Positions 47,655 through 58,035 of a stretch of 64,000 nucleotides of DNA are shown one piece after another. The DNA is from Druceiella hillmani (taxonomy: Eukaryota > Arthropoda > Insecta > Lepidoptera > Hepialidae): assembly GCA_039881145.1 (NCBI GenBank), contig JAYKKI010000087.1, positions 8,114,001 through 8,178,000 of the forward strand, in the 5' to 3' direction. The translations under genes and the position numbers were made by a program. The stretch's first letter is position 1; every line of letters starts with the position of its first letter. Under the pieces are notes generated by a model, which saw only the letters and a list, made by a program, of their open reading frames with translations, searched no databases and was not told where the DNA came from.

Positions 47655-48915
47655 ATCATGTGTAACATGTGGCTTTCAATATTAGAACTGAATCGAACGT
47701 ATCAATCTATAGCGTATTGGAAACTGATTTAGACAAGTGGGTTTAATTATTCAGTAACTACATGTGGAAATTGCGGTTCCGAGGAGACTCGTGGTTGCCT
47801 TAATGAGATTACGTAAAATTGTAGGATTGTCAGTTCCATTAGCGCCGAATCGATATAATTTTCAGCAGTATCGCTATAATTCGTCGGCAATTTTATATTG
47901 AATGGGAATTATCCGTTTAGTATTTCAGTTCTAAGTAAAGGGTTAGCTTTGAGCAAAATTACGTCATTAATACACGTAATAATTTGACATGTATAATGTT
48001 CTATATAAACTGCGATTATTCATCCTTGCAGCGAGGTATTCAATTGCAATATTTACAGAATGCAATTTTATAACTTATGATGTTATTATGATTACAATAG
48101 TTCTAAATTATGTAATCTAATTTTGTTAATTTAATATAACAAAGGAATTTAATTATATTATACATTGCAATTGTAAAATTCTGTACTCAGTTCAAGTTTG
48201 ATTGACTTTATTTCCTCTTTTTTCATACCTTTTGCGTTTTTGCAAGTTATTGAGTGTTAATTTTTTCTGGGTTGGAATAATTTACTGATCGATACTAGAT
48301 TTTTTGTAATCTTAATCTAATACAATTTTTGGGACTGAGTGGAAGGGATACTTCTGCAGCAATAAGTCATATGTATATATATATATATATACAACTATTT
48401 AGAGATGTATATATGTACTCATTGAAATGTTTCAATACATAAAATTTATTTATATACATCCTTTCATAAATACAAATGATACATTGAACTAACTTACTGT
48501 TACAAGGACAATCTTTTGTAGCAAATTGAAACACAGAGAATAAATAACGTTACAATTAATTATAATAGAATCACTTAAATATCTAGCGTAAGAAAATTAA
48601 ATTTCAGATAATTGTTTCTTTGTTAGAATAAATTTACTACTTAAGAAATATGCTTTTCCTAATTTAGCTGTTTGTGTAAATATCATATATACACACGTAA
48701 TTTTATAGATATACAAATTTAACAAGCTATTTGATTAGGGTGAACATTTCATTATTATTTTCTTTTCTTATTTTTATAAGGTAATTGTTTTTATTGAGTT
48801 AAAAATTCAACATTATGTGTAATAGTACAATTTTGTCTACGAAAATGATATAAAAATGTATAAATAAACCCCTGAAGATCCAATATCGTACTAATTATAG
48901 TAGCTAAGACGAGTA
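47655..48915. other. Sequence without recognisable gene, small TA run at 48374
   Basis: Only a short TA run (48374-48391) stands out. No coding domain was seen. Confidence 0.4.
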
Positions 48916-48919
48916 TATA

Positions 48920-49014
48920 CATGCATACACACACACACACACGCGAACGCACATGGTCACGCCCACGGACATGGACACGCACACGTACATACATACACAC
49001 GCGCACACACACAT

Positions 49015-49070
<56 letters not shown>
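48920..49070. repeat. Compound CA-rich and (TA)n microsatellite
   Basis: About 110 bp of imperfect (CA)n with CG and ATGG interruptions are followed by about 40 bp of (TA)n. The CA part is one of the most G+C-rich patches nearby. The open frames crossing it are artefacts. Confidence 0.97.
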
Positions 49071-49076
<6 letters not shown>

Positions 49077-49337
49077 CTGTATATATCGATGCAAAATATT
49101 TATGTAATAAGTAAAATAGTTCGTTTTTTAATTTCTTCAAATAAATTAATAGCGTTGCAATTAACATTAACAAAAAAAATCAAACTGACAAAAATTTATT
49201 TTTAAATCTATGGGTTGGAAACCATCCTTGAAAGAGTTCATTTAGTAGAGGAAACACTTATTTTTTTCCTGAAAAAACAAAATCGTTACTTTAGACCCAT
49301 TTTCATATATGGAATACGACAAGCTACATTTTAAAAT

Positions 49338-49851
49338 AAGCAAATGTGCAATGATAAGATACTCTTGCTTATGAGCTGAACGGATCTACACTCGAAAGGG
49401 TTTCATCTGTCTGGAATCTTGGTGTCATAATGAATAATCATCTCTAATTTCACAGTCATATCTTTGAAAACTGTCAGAAAACCTTCAAAGTAATAGGATT
49501 TATTGTACGGTATTCCCACGATTTTTAAGGTATCTAATATTCTTGAAACGAATGCTATTTATGATCTCCGTACGAAACTTCGTGCATCCTTTCGTGTATG
49601 TTGGAGCAAATATTAAAAGAGTTCAGTAGGTTCGTGTGACACAAAATATAAGGGTATTTTGTTTATTTGTTCCCCTAAAATTTTATAATTTTTTAAATAA
49701 GGAAATTACATACGACTTCCTTCAACATCGACGAGAATTGCACTTGGTCATGCATTTTTTTAAACTATTACATGGTTACGTTGATAACGCCTCGATCTTG
49801 AATTCAGTAGCGCTCTATGCTATACCTAGAGAAAGCACAAATATTCTATAG
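49338..49851 (+). pseudogene. Non-LTR retrotransposon pol C-terminal fragment (jockey/CR1-like)
   Basis: The plus strand reads SKCAMIRYS, then in another frame YELNGSTLERVSSVWNLGVI (normally ..v.DLGV..d..L.F..Hi), NHL*FHSHIF and TFKVIGFIVRYS. Later, after another shift, comes FLQHRRELHLVMHFFKLLHG and NSVALYAIPRES. These are the thumb and C-terminal blocks of jockey/CR1/I-like reverse transcriptases (DLGV, GFI.R, L..RR...d..f.yKll.G, vPr..tR). Several stops and frameshifts interrupt it, and the catalytic palm (FADD/YADD) is missing upstream. It is a 5'-truncated, decayed insertion. The exact clade cannot be told by eye. Confidence 0.8.
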
Positions 49852-49859
49852 GTTTCACC

Positions 49860-50725
49860 TACCTTTCGTACGTTTACATTATTCAAATGGTAATTGTTGG
49901 TAGCCTTTCTCGATATTTCACGACCGATAACTGGATGATATTTAAACCAATTCCTATGTATTGTCGTTACTATTACTATTGTTCTGTATTATTTGTACTT
50001 ATGTATTTTGCACGTTCCCAGTGAATAGGGTAAATCCATAAGTTAGACACGAGACTTACAAGAAATAAGTAAATCTAAAAATAAAATGGTCTACGCAACC
50101 ATAATAGTGCGAGTGCTACTTGTATTTAACCTATTTATTTAGGCATCCGTTTATTTGGAAATACTCATAATTTCATCACGTCCATCTAACCGTTTGTATG
50201 TCTATCGTAGGTCAATATTTTCGAAAGTTTTAGTCCTATATGTACATTAGATTTCGAGTCAATACTGAGATACAGAGATCCCAATTAATATGTTGAAAAA
50301 CCTTAAAAAACTATTTTAGAGTAATTCAGATTTATGAGTGGAGCAAAAAAAGCTTTTCCACGTTCCTCAATTTGTGATATATTATTGTATAGGTATTTTG
50401 AAAGGAAAGTGAGTTTCATTGACAATTTTATCAATTTTAAGCTCTATTTCTGAAATATTAAGCTTAGGGGTGTAATTTATTATCCTCTTATTCATTTTAA
50501 TGCCTTACTTTATTAATATTAATACTTTTATCCTTAAAATCTTGATTAGAATTTTCAAATAAATAATTCGATAATATCACATTAAACATTTCAAAAGCTG
50601 TAAACAGATATGGAAGTCCACTCTGTCCGTCTACAGACACAAACTCGTTCGGTATTGTTTTTATTTTTTGTTTTTATAAATTATAAACACCTGCAATATT
50701 TAATTTTGGCTCTTTTAAATATAAA
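49860..50725. other. Sequence without recognisable gene
   Basis: The first part may be 3'UTR of the preceding non-LTR fragment. No further domain was found. Confidence 0.4.
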
Positions 50726-50727
50726 AC

Positions 50728-50992
50728 AATGGATATCGAAACATGGTTAACAATAGATACAGAATATACGACAATCGACATAGATGAATTGATTTTGCAT
50801 CCTGGTCCACAATCCATAACGGTCGATACCAAGCAATCGATGTCGATCTTGGTCGAAAATCGACAATCGATGCCGAAGGATCGATATTTAATTTTGATCT
50901 GTAATTGATATAAAATTTGTAACAATCGATATCGAATAATTGATGTCGAATCCCGGTCATAGATCGATATCAAAAGTGTAACAATCGATAAA
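50728..50992. repeat. ATCGATATCGAA-rich degenerate minisatellite
   Basis: The core (ACA)ATCGAT(A/G)TCGAA and close variants recur about ten times in 265 bp, for example near 50731, 50773, 50832, 50866, 50932 and 50981. The spacing is irregular and no unit is exact. The palindromic ATCGAT core makes both strands look alike. The TATCGATA subset resembles the Drosophila DRE motif bound by DREF, but I see no promoter or gene start here. Confidence 0.7.
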
Positions 50993-52091
50993 TAATACGA
51001 GACAACAAAAACTGGAGTGTTCAATAACAGTCGAATACATCAGGCTTTAAATACAGTCAAGTTTATAATAAGCGTAGCACCGTTTTCCAAAATATACCTG
51101 AGAAATAATGTAATTAGTCTATCGCAGACTTTGTCTTATGAAAGCTGTAGCCTTTCATGTAGGTCTCTTATACTTATTACATTTTACGTACCTGTATATC
51201 ATTCGATTATTCGGTATCAAGTTTACGATAGTCGAGTCTTTGATCCGCGGGACTGTAATAACCAAAAAACATGACCGCACTTCGGTCCAGTTGTGGGCTA
51301 TTCTAATATGAACATTTGCTTTCCCTTCTTTCCACTTAATTAAACATTAATAGCTGAAAGATAAATTCAGCTACAACCAACCTATTGAACACTACAGCTT
51401 TGAATATTTATCAGCATTTTAATGAGTCTTTACAAACCTATAAAAGAATATTACAAAATTATTATTTTCTTGGGCTCAATCAAACTGAACACAACAGAAA
51501 CCTTATACGACCACTCACCTGTCCATCTATATATTACAACTGTTTTTCTCACAAACCTTTTGACGTAAAAAAATATATTTCAATAAAAAATGTGTTTATG
51601 GAAGCAAAAAATTATTACAGAATTTTGATGGTGTGTAATTCTAAAGAGCAAGTTGTACTAATTTTATGTAATATAATTCAAGGGACATTTTTAAAAACGT
51701 TCTTAAAATATGACCACCCCCGCCCCCTTCGCTTTATCTCCAAAAATGTGAAATTCACAAAAATATAAAGCTGTGTTACTATAGGTTTAGAGAAAATTTG
51801 TAGAATACTATAGAAAAGATTCTAAATCTAATAGATTTTTAGATATTCACGGTATTGTTACGTCACAAATATTTTACGTATATATTTAAGCGGTGGGAAA
51901 TAATAGTAACATTTGTAAGTACATAAATAAAAATATTACGAATTATTAAATTTGTGAAATAGTATAAACTATTCATTATTTATACGTAACAAGCTTATTT
52001 TCTCCAAAAATCATTACTCAATGCAACATCAGCTGGCTAAATGAAATGATTTCAGATATTGAATATATTTGTCGTTAATTTTGTGGAAATT
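50993..52091. other. Sequence with an unassigned 127-codon open frame
   Basis: The longest open frame (51385-51768, plus; begins at TTG, first ATG later) has no family resemblance, no splice context and AT-driven composition. I do not call it a gene. Nothing else was recognised. Confidence 0.35.
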
Positions 52092-52236
52092 TATTATTCA
52101 CAATTAAATGAAACTACGTGATGTAGCATTATTTCTACCTTCTTTAAGTTCTTTACCAGGTTAGGTCGTGGTAAAGTACTTACAGTAAGTGGAAATAATA
52201 CTACATCAGGGAGTTTCATTTAAATGTGAATAATGA
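52092..52236. mobile_element. Fold-back MITE, copy 2 (short)
   Basis: The 145-bp segment is an imperfect palindrome. Its ends read TTATTATTCACAATTAAATG on the left and CATTTAAATGTGAATAATGA on the right. Inside are GATGTAGCATTATTTCTACC (left) and its counterpart GGAAATAATACTACATC (right), with CTTTACCAGG...TGGTAAAG at the centre. The same words occur at 27.2-27.4 kb, so the two belong to one family. This copy lacks the inner part that carries TTTCGTTG.ATTACA in copy 1. Confidence 0.8.
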
Positions 52237-53147
52237 CTTCAAAAATAATTAAAAGTTTTATTTAAATACATTGGACTCTGTAAGAGTTCAAGATTTTAAT
52301 TTTAATGCAAATTTATTTAAATTTTTGATATTATTTAACTTTTGAAATACATTTATATATAATTGAAGTATTATGATTGTGGTAAAAATCAAAAATTTAA
52401 GTTGAATTTCACCTTTTGAACAACGGAAAAATTAATTTTCAAACATTATTTCAAGGCTAAAACAGATAAGTGATATAAGTTTTACTCGTCAAAAATGATG
52501 GAAAGGAAAAAGCAGAAGAAGAATTCGTGAAAGTTGTTAAACCGTTTCATAATTACCAGGTTCTTCTTTTATCTAATTATGGTTAGTTAAAGTACGATTG
52601 TTGAAAAAAGGAAATATTACAAGGACGATTGGTCTTGTTGAATAGTATCAGTCACGTACGAGTGTTAATTTTAACTAACAAAAAGAAACAAATCTTATAA
52701 CAGTGTAAGAAAATATATTTACGTGGTGCTTGACCGTAAATTATTTAATTACTTATCAAAATTAATGGTTTGCTTGTGTGGAATTTTGCTGAATTAGAAA
52801 TCAGCTTTGTAAAGTAAATAACCTAATGGAAACAAATAACTTTGAAATTTGAGTTTTCAATTCAAAGGTACAATACGAATTAGTATGAAGAAATATTATT
52901 AGGATTACGTCGGAGGAAAAATTTCATTGCTTTTTCATTACAGTAAAAAATTAAATTGTTATAATATCAAATATTTATGTCAATGTGCATCGTGATTATA
53001 GTTATTGTTTTTTTTAGTTTCAACTTTCTCATTGGCTATGATATTTAATATAATCAAAGGTACATAATATAATGGTGTTTTATTCGAAAATTAGTTTCGA
53101 CTATGCCTTTTATAAATATTTCTCTATAAATACGTCGATACCTTGAT
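52237..53147. other. Sequence without recognisable gene
   Basis: No domain or repeat was recognised. Confidence 0.4.
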
Positions 53148-53530
53148 CCAGTTGGGTTTAATTTTATTTTATACTCATGTCAGGAAGTTTTAGAATATTA
53201 TATTTTGCAAATGAAAATAAATAACTACCCTTCATATCAAGGTTCTTGGCAACTAATTTGAATCTATTAAAAAAACCTCCGTATGTTTGGATCCCTTAGT
53301 AAATTACAGAATAAATCATAGTCGCGTAACTGTGCTACATTAACACATCGTAAATGTTGGATTTAGTTTTATTTTACATCTACATCAGACTCATTCACAT
53401 ATTATATTTCGCAAGCATATTGACATTCTTGTCAACTCGTATGAATACTTACGAATCCCTTGGTTAATTTGAACCCCTTCGTAAACCACAGAATAAATTC
53501 CAGTCGCTAAATGTTCTATATCGACTAAAT
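53148..53530. repeat. ~205 bp tandem duplication, diverged
   Basis: Copy A (about 53148-53345) and copy B (about 53353-53530) share blocks in the same order: TTGG(G/A)TTTA.TTTTATTTTA, CA.ATTATATTT(T/C)GCAA, GGATCCCTTAGTAAATTACA / GAACCCCTTCGTAAACCACA, GAATAAAT..(T/C)AGTCGC. The offset is about 205 bp. An open frame on the minus strand inside copy B has no family resemblance. Confidence 0.65.
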
Positions 53531-54261
53531 GGCGATATAAGCACCGATTCCTTTCAGTCGATATCTTGATTCTTGCAAGTATGTTTATCCTGAAAATCAT
53601 GAAAAATGCCGTAATGCTTAATAAAAATATATTTAAATTACAAGTCAAGAATTTTAGAAAAGAATAAATCCATCGGTAAATACTCATTTTAACAATTTTT
53701 ATTTAAATTGTTGAAAGGTACTTTTATTTTAAATACTTATGCGTTGCGCCTTGTTTAAGTCCGTGTATTCGCTCATTATTTTGATAAGTTCTCATTTTTT
53801 TGTTTTCTTTTAATATCTACCGACGAGTAGGATGCCGGAAAAAATTGAAGGCTCATACCCAAATTATTATATGTCCATCTTTTTACGACTTCAATAACCC
53901 TAACACTCGTAATGTCAATATAAAATGTTCACAGCGATGAGTCATTTAGTGATTAGATTTAGCCAACGCATAACATTTTGATGTAGCCCAGACAAGAAAC
54001 AAATACATGCTTACACACTCATTCTGTTTGAAATGATCACAAGAAAAGTTTACTATATTATAGCATATTAAAATAATTTTTTACTTCGTCACAAAGTGTA
54101 TAGTAAAATTTTAAAAATACAAAAAAAAAAGAAATATTGCAAAACAACGTCGTAATAAAATAATTGGTTGGAGCATTTCGAGGATGCAAAATTATATCGT
54201 AGACTAAAGAAAAGTAATGTACTTTATCACTTAAAAATATTAGGCAGGCTATTGTCGAAGA
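53531..54261. other. Sequence without recognisable gene
   Basis: Nothing was recognised on either strand. Confidence 0.4.
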
Positions 54262-54275
54262 CATATATATATATA

Positions 54276-54323
<48 letters not shown>

Positions 54324-54337
54324 TATAAATATAAGTA

Positions 54338-54368
<31 letters not shown>
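54262..54368. repeat. (TA)n microsatellite with TTA/AAGTAG interruptions
   Basis: About 107 bp of imperfect TA repeats. A minus-strand open frame of 185 codons runs through it because TA repeats read as Tyr-Ile. Confidence 0.96.
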
Positions 54369-54370
<2 letters not shown>

Positions 54371-54680
54371 TAATATATATAAAACTGATAAGTCTTTACA
54401 CAAACGTTGGCTAGTAAGTCTTTAGCACAATTTTGGGATTTTACTAGAAAGGTGCTAAAAGATTTTACCGGAGGGTACAAAATAGGCCAAAGTGCAGTAT
54501 GGTAATAACAGCGCCGAAGCTTTAAAAGAATTACATAAAAGATAATAGAATGGAAATAGAATATAATGGAATGGAATGGGAATGGATAAATCGATATCAG
54601 ATACGGCTGGATCACGCTGAAAAGACTGCTACAAATAGTATATTATATGTCATGCGATGTGTGAGTCCATGGTGTCTTAT

Positions 54681-55480
54681 GTAACGGAAAAGATTTGGTA
54701 CAAAACGTTCAGGAATGAGGACTACGATCTTAAGGACGAATCCCGTACCGGACGTCCTGTTGAATTGGACGTTCAACGATTACGGCGCCTAATTTACTGA
54801 AGTCATGGAACCATAGAAACAGAACCAGAGAAACGAAGTGGGAAAAGTTTCAAATACGGTGTTAAGATACCCCGCGAGTTTCATCATATTACCGTCAGTG
54901 TAGAATTGATACTTGTCAACAGTTATTGACATTGAAACGTAACTTCGACTGGTTGAATTAGTTAGTAAGTGGCGATGAGATGTGGGTTACATACGTTAAC
55001 CATACACGCAAACGTCAATGGCTGGGTGTCGGTGAAACACGAGTTTCAGTATCAAAACCTGAAATAAGTACCAAAAAGGTGATACTCAGCTGCAGGCTGA
55101 ATATCAGGGCATTCATTATTCATTGGGAGTTGCTTCCAGATGGATCCACAATTAATGCAGATATTTACTGTGAACAATTGGACCGATTAGCTAACAAATT
55201 TAGTAGTGAACAGGATCGAGTTTATTTTTTACGTAATAATGCTAGACGAGATGTTGCAAAAGATACTCGGGATAAATTAGGGGAGCTCGGCTGGGTTCTT
55301 CTCACTCATCACCCATATTCACCGGATATTGCGTCCTCTGATTACCATTTATTCAGTGTTCTATGTAACCATTTACGTGAAAAAAAATTCTATTTTATAT
55401 TTTATGAAGGTATTTTCTCACGGCGAACTGGATGGCGACAAGAAGTAGATTATAATGGTGCTATACTGAAATTAAATTAA
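54681..55480 (+). pseudogene. mariner (DD34D) transposase, inactivated
   Basis: Plus-strand mariner transposase. The N-terminal HTH end reads KTFRNEDYDLKDESRTGRPV (normally W..rFr.gdf.leD..rsGRP) near 54700-54765. The DDE core starts with GDEMWVTY (first Asp, near 54977) and continues with NHTRKRQWLGVGE, WELLPDGSTINADIYCEQLD and FLRNNARRDVAKDT. It ends with HHPYSPDIASSDYHLF (third Asp, near 55340), then LCNHLREKKF. The second catalytic Asp, normally in HDNARPH, is Asn here and the His is Asp. The interval to the third Asp is 34 residues, so the type is DD34D. Stops lie at about 54800, 54924 and 54961. The first ~60 residues and the 5' end are not recognisable. The 3' TIR follows at 55540-55555. 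Confidence 0.88.
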
Positions 55481-55539
55481 GTGGAACATATAATTGACTT
55501 GTTAATAAAAATTGTTGACTACAATATGGGGTTAAAAAC

Positions 55540-55555
55540 TTATTAGCCAACCCAA
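55540..55555 (+). repeat. 3' terminal inverted repeat of the mariner element
   Basis: TTATTAGCCAACCCAA ends at 55555 and is followed by TA, as expected of a mariner terminus (reverse complement TTGGGTTGGCTAATAA). The matching 5' TIR was not found upstream of the coding remnant, so the copy is probably 5'-truncated. Confidence 0.7.
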
Positions 55556-55636
<81 letters not shown>

Positions 55637-55643
55637 GTATATA
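55556..55643. repeat. (TA)n microsatellite at the mariner junction
   Basis: About 88 bp of TA repeats with a few GTATA steps, beginning exactly at the TA that follows the mariner 3' end. Confidence 0.97.
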
Positions 55644-56104
55644 CGAAGAGTGTTAATATAATTAATTTCGGAATCTTCTGTTTTTTGTTTGTCTGGAAAA
55701 CAAAATCGAACAATTCATATTTGACAACTTTTAATATTTTCTGAGTAGTTATTTTTCCAAATAAAAACTATTTAAAGTTTATTCTGTCAAATATTTCATT
55801 AATTTTTCAAAATAGTGTAATAGCACTTAGAAAATGAATTTTTTCCAAAGGTAAATGTTTCTAAAGGTAAAATATGAAAGCATTTTACTGATCACTATAA
55901 ATATTTAGATATGCTTGTGTTTTAAAAAATATGTCACGCTGGTAAATTAAAATATATTTATTATTAGTCTTAAAATAATCTGCGAAGATTAAAAGAGGTA
56001 GAATTTATAAACATCAATACGCACAAGATGGTATTTTGGCGTGTTCATGTTAAACAAAAGACAGTAAAATCAAGCAATTGAACGGTAACCGCCCGATATA
56101 GGAT
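55644..56104. other. Sequence without recognisable gene
   Basis: No domain or structure was recognised. Confidence 0.4.
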
Positions 56105-56210
56105 TCACTCACTCACTCACTCACTCACTCACTCGCTCGCTCATTCACTCACTATTTCACTCCCTCACTCATTCACTTACTCACTCACTCACTCAGTCGC
56201 TCACTCACTG
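56105..56210. repeat. (ACTC)n tetranucleotide repeat
   Basis: About 26 units of CACT/ACTC with scattered GCTC, ATTC and TTAC variants. It is the only long microsatellite here that is not TA- or CA-based. Confidence 0.98.
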
Positions 56211-57680
56211 TTTGGGACATAAAAATACAATGTTTGCGACGTATAAATCATTTGTGAATGTCCTAAATAGAACTTTAAATATTTGCCAGGAAGGGTCATA
56301 TTATTACAATTAAAAAGTTGAATGTGATTTAAAAAACACATAAATATTTAGTAAATTTGAGGTAAAGTTACGATTTGAAATGGCATGGAGGATGCTATCA
56401 TGATAAGCATTAATAGGGCAAAGAAATATAAGAATAAAGTATTTTTACAAATTTTTAAAAAACATAAAACCAACAATTGTCTTTCAAAAATAATATTTAG
56501 AGCTTTCTTTAATAGCATTTCTTTTAAATTTAATGTAAATCCAATCTTATATTCAATAAAATGTAATTTTGTATTCCGTATGGTGAACAGTTAGCAATTT
56601 AAGTTTTATGATGAGAACCAAGTTATAAATATTTTTATGGCAAAATTGTACCTTTATGTAAAGATTCATTTTACACCACGACAGGTGTCACAAGGTTCAC
56701 CATATAATATGTGTAAAGTGCAGGAAATTTACATTACATAATTCTTTTCGCTACGAAGAAATTTCATTACCCAGCACAAACGTCAAACAATTCCACACTG
56801 AAAGAAATTTATATTAATTTTAAAAACTCGAAATTTGCCACGTGCCGTTCTAATTATTTTGTCTTTAACTGTACTTGTATCTTTCTTCCAAACAATAAAT
56901 AGTCGTAAATAAGTCGTAATAATTAATTTATTATTAGAGACTTCACAGTTTAATTTATAAAAGTTTTCGCATTCAGCATGACAGTAATAATAAAATTTTT
57001 CGAAGAAAGCTGTAGACAGTTTTTTCTAAATATTACAATAAAATAATTTGGTAACTAATATAAAGAAATATATTGTTTGATATTTCTTACGATATTTGCC
57101 AAAATTCATTGAACATATTGATTAAATTTCAATATGGGAGCATTTATGTTTAGCTCTACTTGACGTGGAAACTTTTATTGAATAAAATTTTTGTATTGTT
57201 TGCTGTGGCTAGTAGCGTCCATTTAGCAGACAGTTTAAGTGTCTGGATATAATTTGTATCTTTTTTTATTTATTATCAATATAATTTATGCAATGATAAA
57301 TAACATTACAATAACCCTTTAATAGCTTAATAGAAAAAATATTTGCCCCAGTAATTTAAATGCATGGTTTATTCGGAAAGCGTTTTGTGCAAGTTCTACT
57401 CATATTTAACTTAACAAGATATTATGTAATATACTTTTGAATATTTTGCATTTTAGAACCAATTATTCACGTCACGCTTTAATTGAAAACTTCAATCACA
57501 ATTTTTTATACGCTCGTTCAGTTGATATTCTAGTCAAACTCAAAAAATAAGAAATGATCGAGTTAAAAAAAGTTATAGAAATTTTAAATTTTTCGATTGA
57601 GAAGAAGTATGATAATATTAAAATACCGTATAGTTTGATTTCATAACAAAATATTTGTCATAACTGTCAACTGAAAGCAA
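56211..57680. other. Very AT-rich sequence without recognisable gene
   Basis: No coding domain was seen. An open frame at 56385-56594 has no resemblance to a known protein. Confidence 0.4.
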
Positions 57681-57685
57681 CAGAG

Positions 57686-58035
57686 GTGAGGTGCCTAAGA
57701 TTTAAGGTACTAAAAATCGAACAGAAGGCCAGGCGGGACCTAGTTCGGAATGGTACCATCAGGCAGAGTCTGAAAACCAGCTAATAAGTGGGAGAGTTAG
57801 GATGGTTTAACCACATTAATAGAATTTCAGAGTCCAGGCTACCGAAGTAGACGTAGAAGGTACGAGTATGTGGAGTGCGATCTCATGGCAGGATTTATGT
57901 CAAGTGGACGAAGAGGCTCTCATATTCTGCGGTAATGATTTACGACGAAGCACTGAGCTGTTGAAGGAGAGAATCCGATGGAAAAACTTTGTAAAATCCT
58001 CGACACTCATAGATAGAAGAGGACATGATTAATTT
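57686..58035 (+). pseudogene. Non-LTR retrotransposon pol C-terminal tail
   Basis: The plus strand reads TIRQSLKT, a stop, and GELGWFNHINRISESRLPK, which matches the G.LRWFGHV.Rm....PK signature near the C-terminus of many non-LTR reverse transcriptases. It continues with GRIYVKWTKRL (normally GRP...W...) and ends with RRESDG / WKNFVKSSTLIDRRGH (normally DR..WR.fV). The patch is clearly richer in G+C than its neighbourhood, in keeping with a former coding sequence. Stops and frameshifts break it. The RT core is absent. It is a different element from those at 42 and 49.5 kb, judging by the tail. Confidence 0.65.

Noticed and set aside
51385..51768. 127-codon plus-strand open frame
   Set aside because: It begins at TTG, has AT-driven composition, no domain resemblance and no splice or promoter context. 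I judge it a chance frame.
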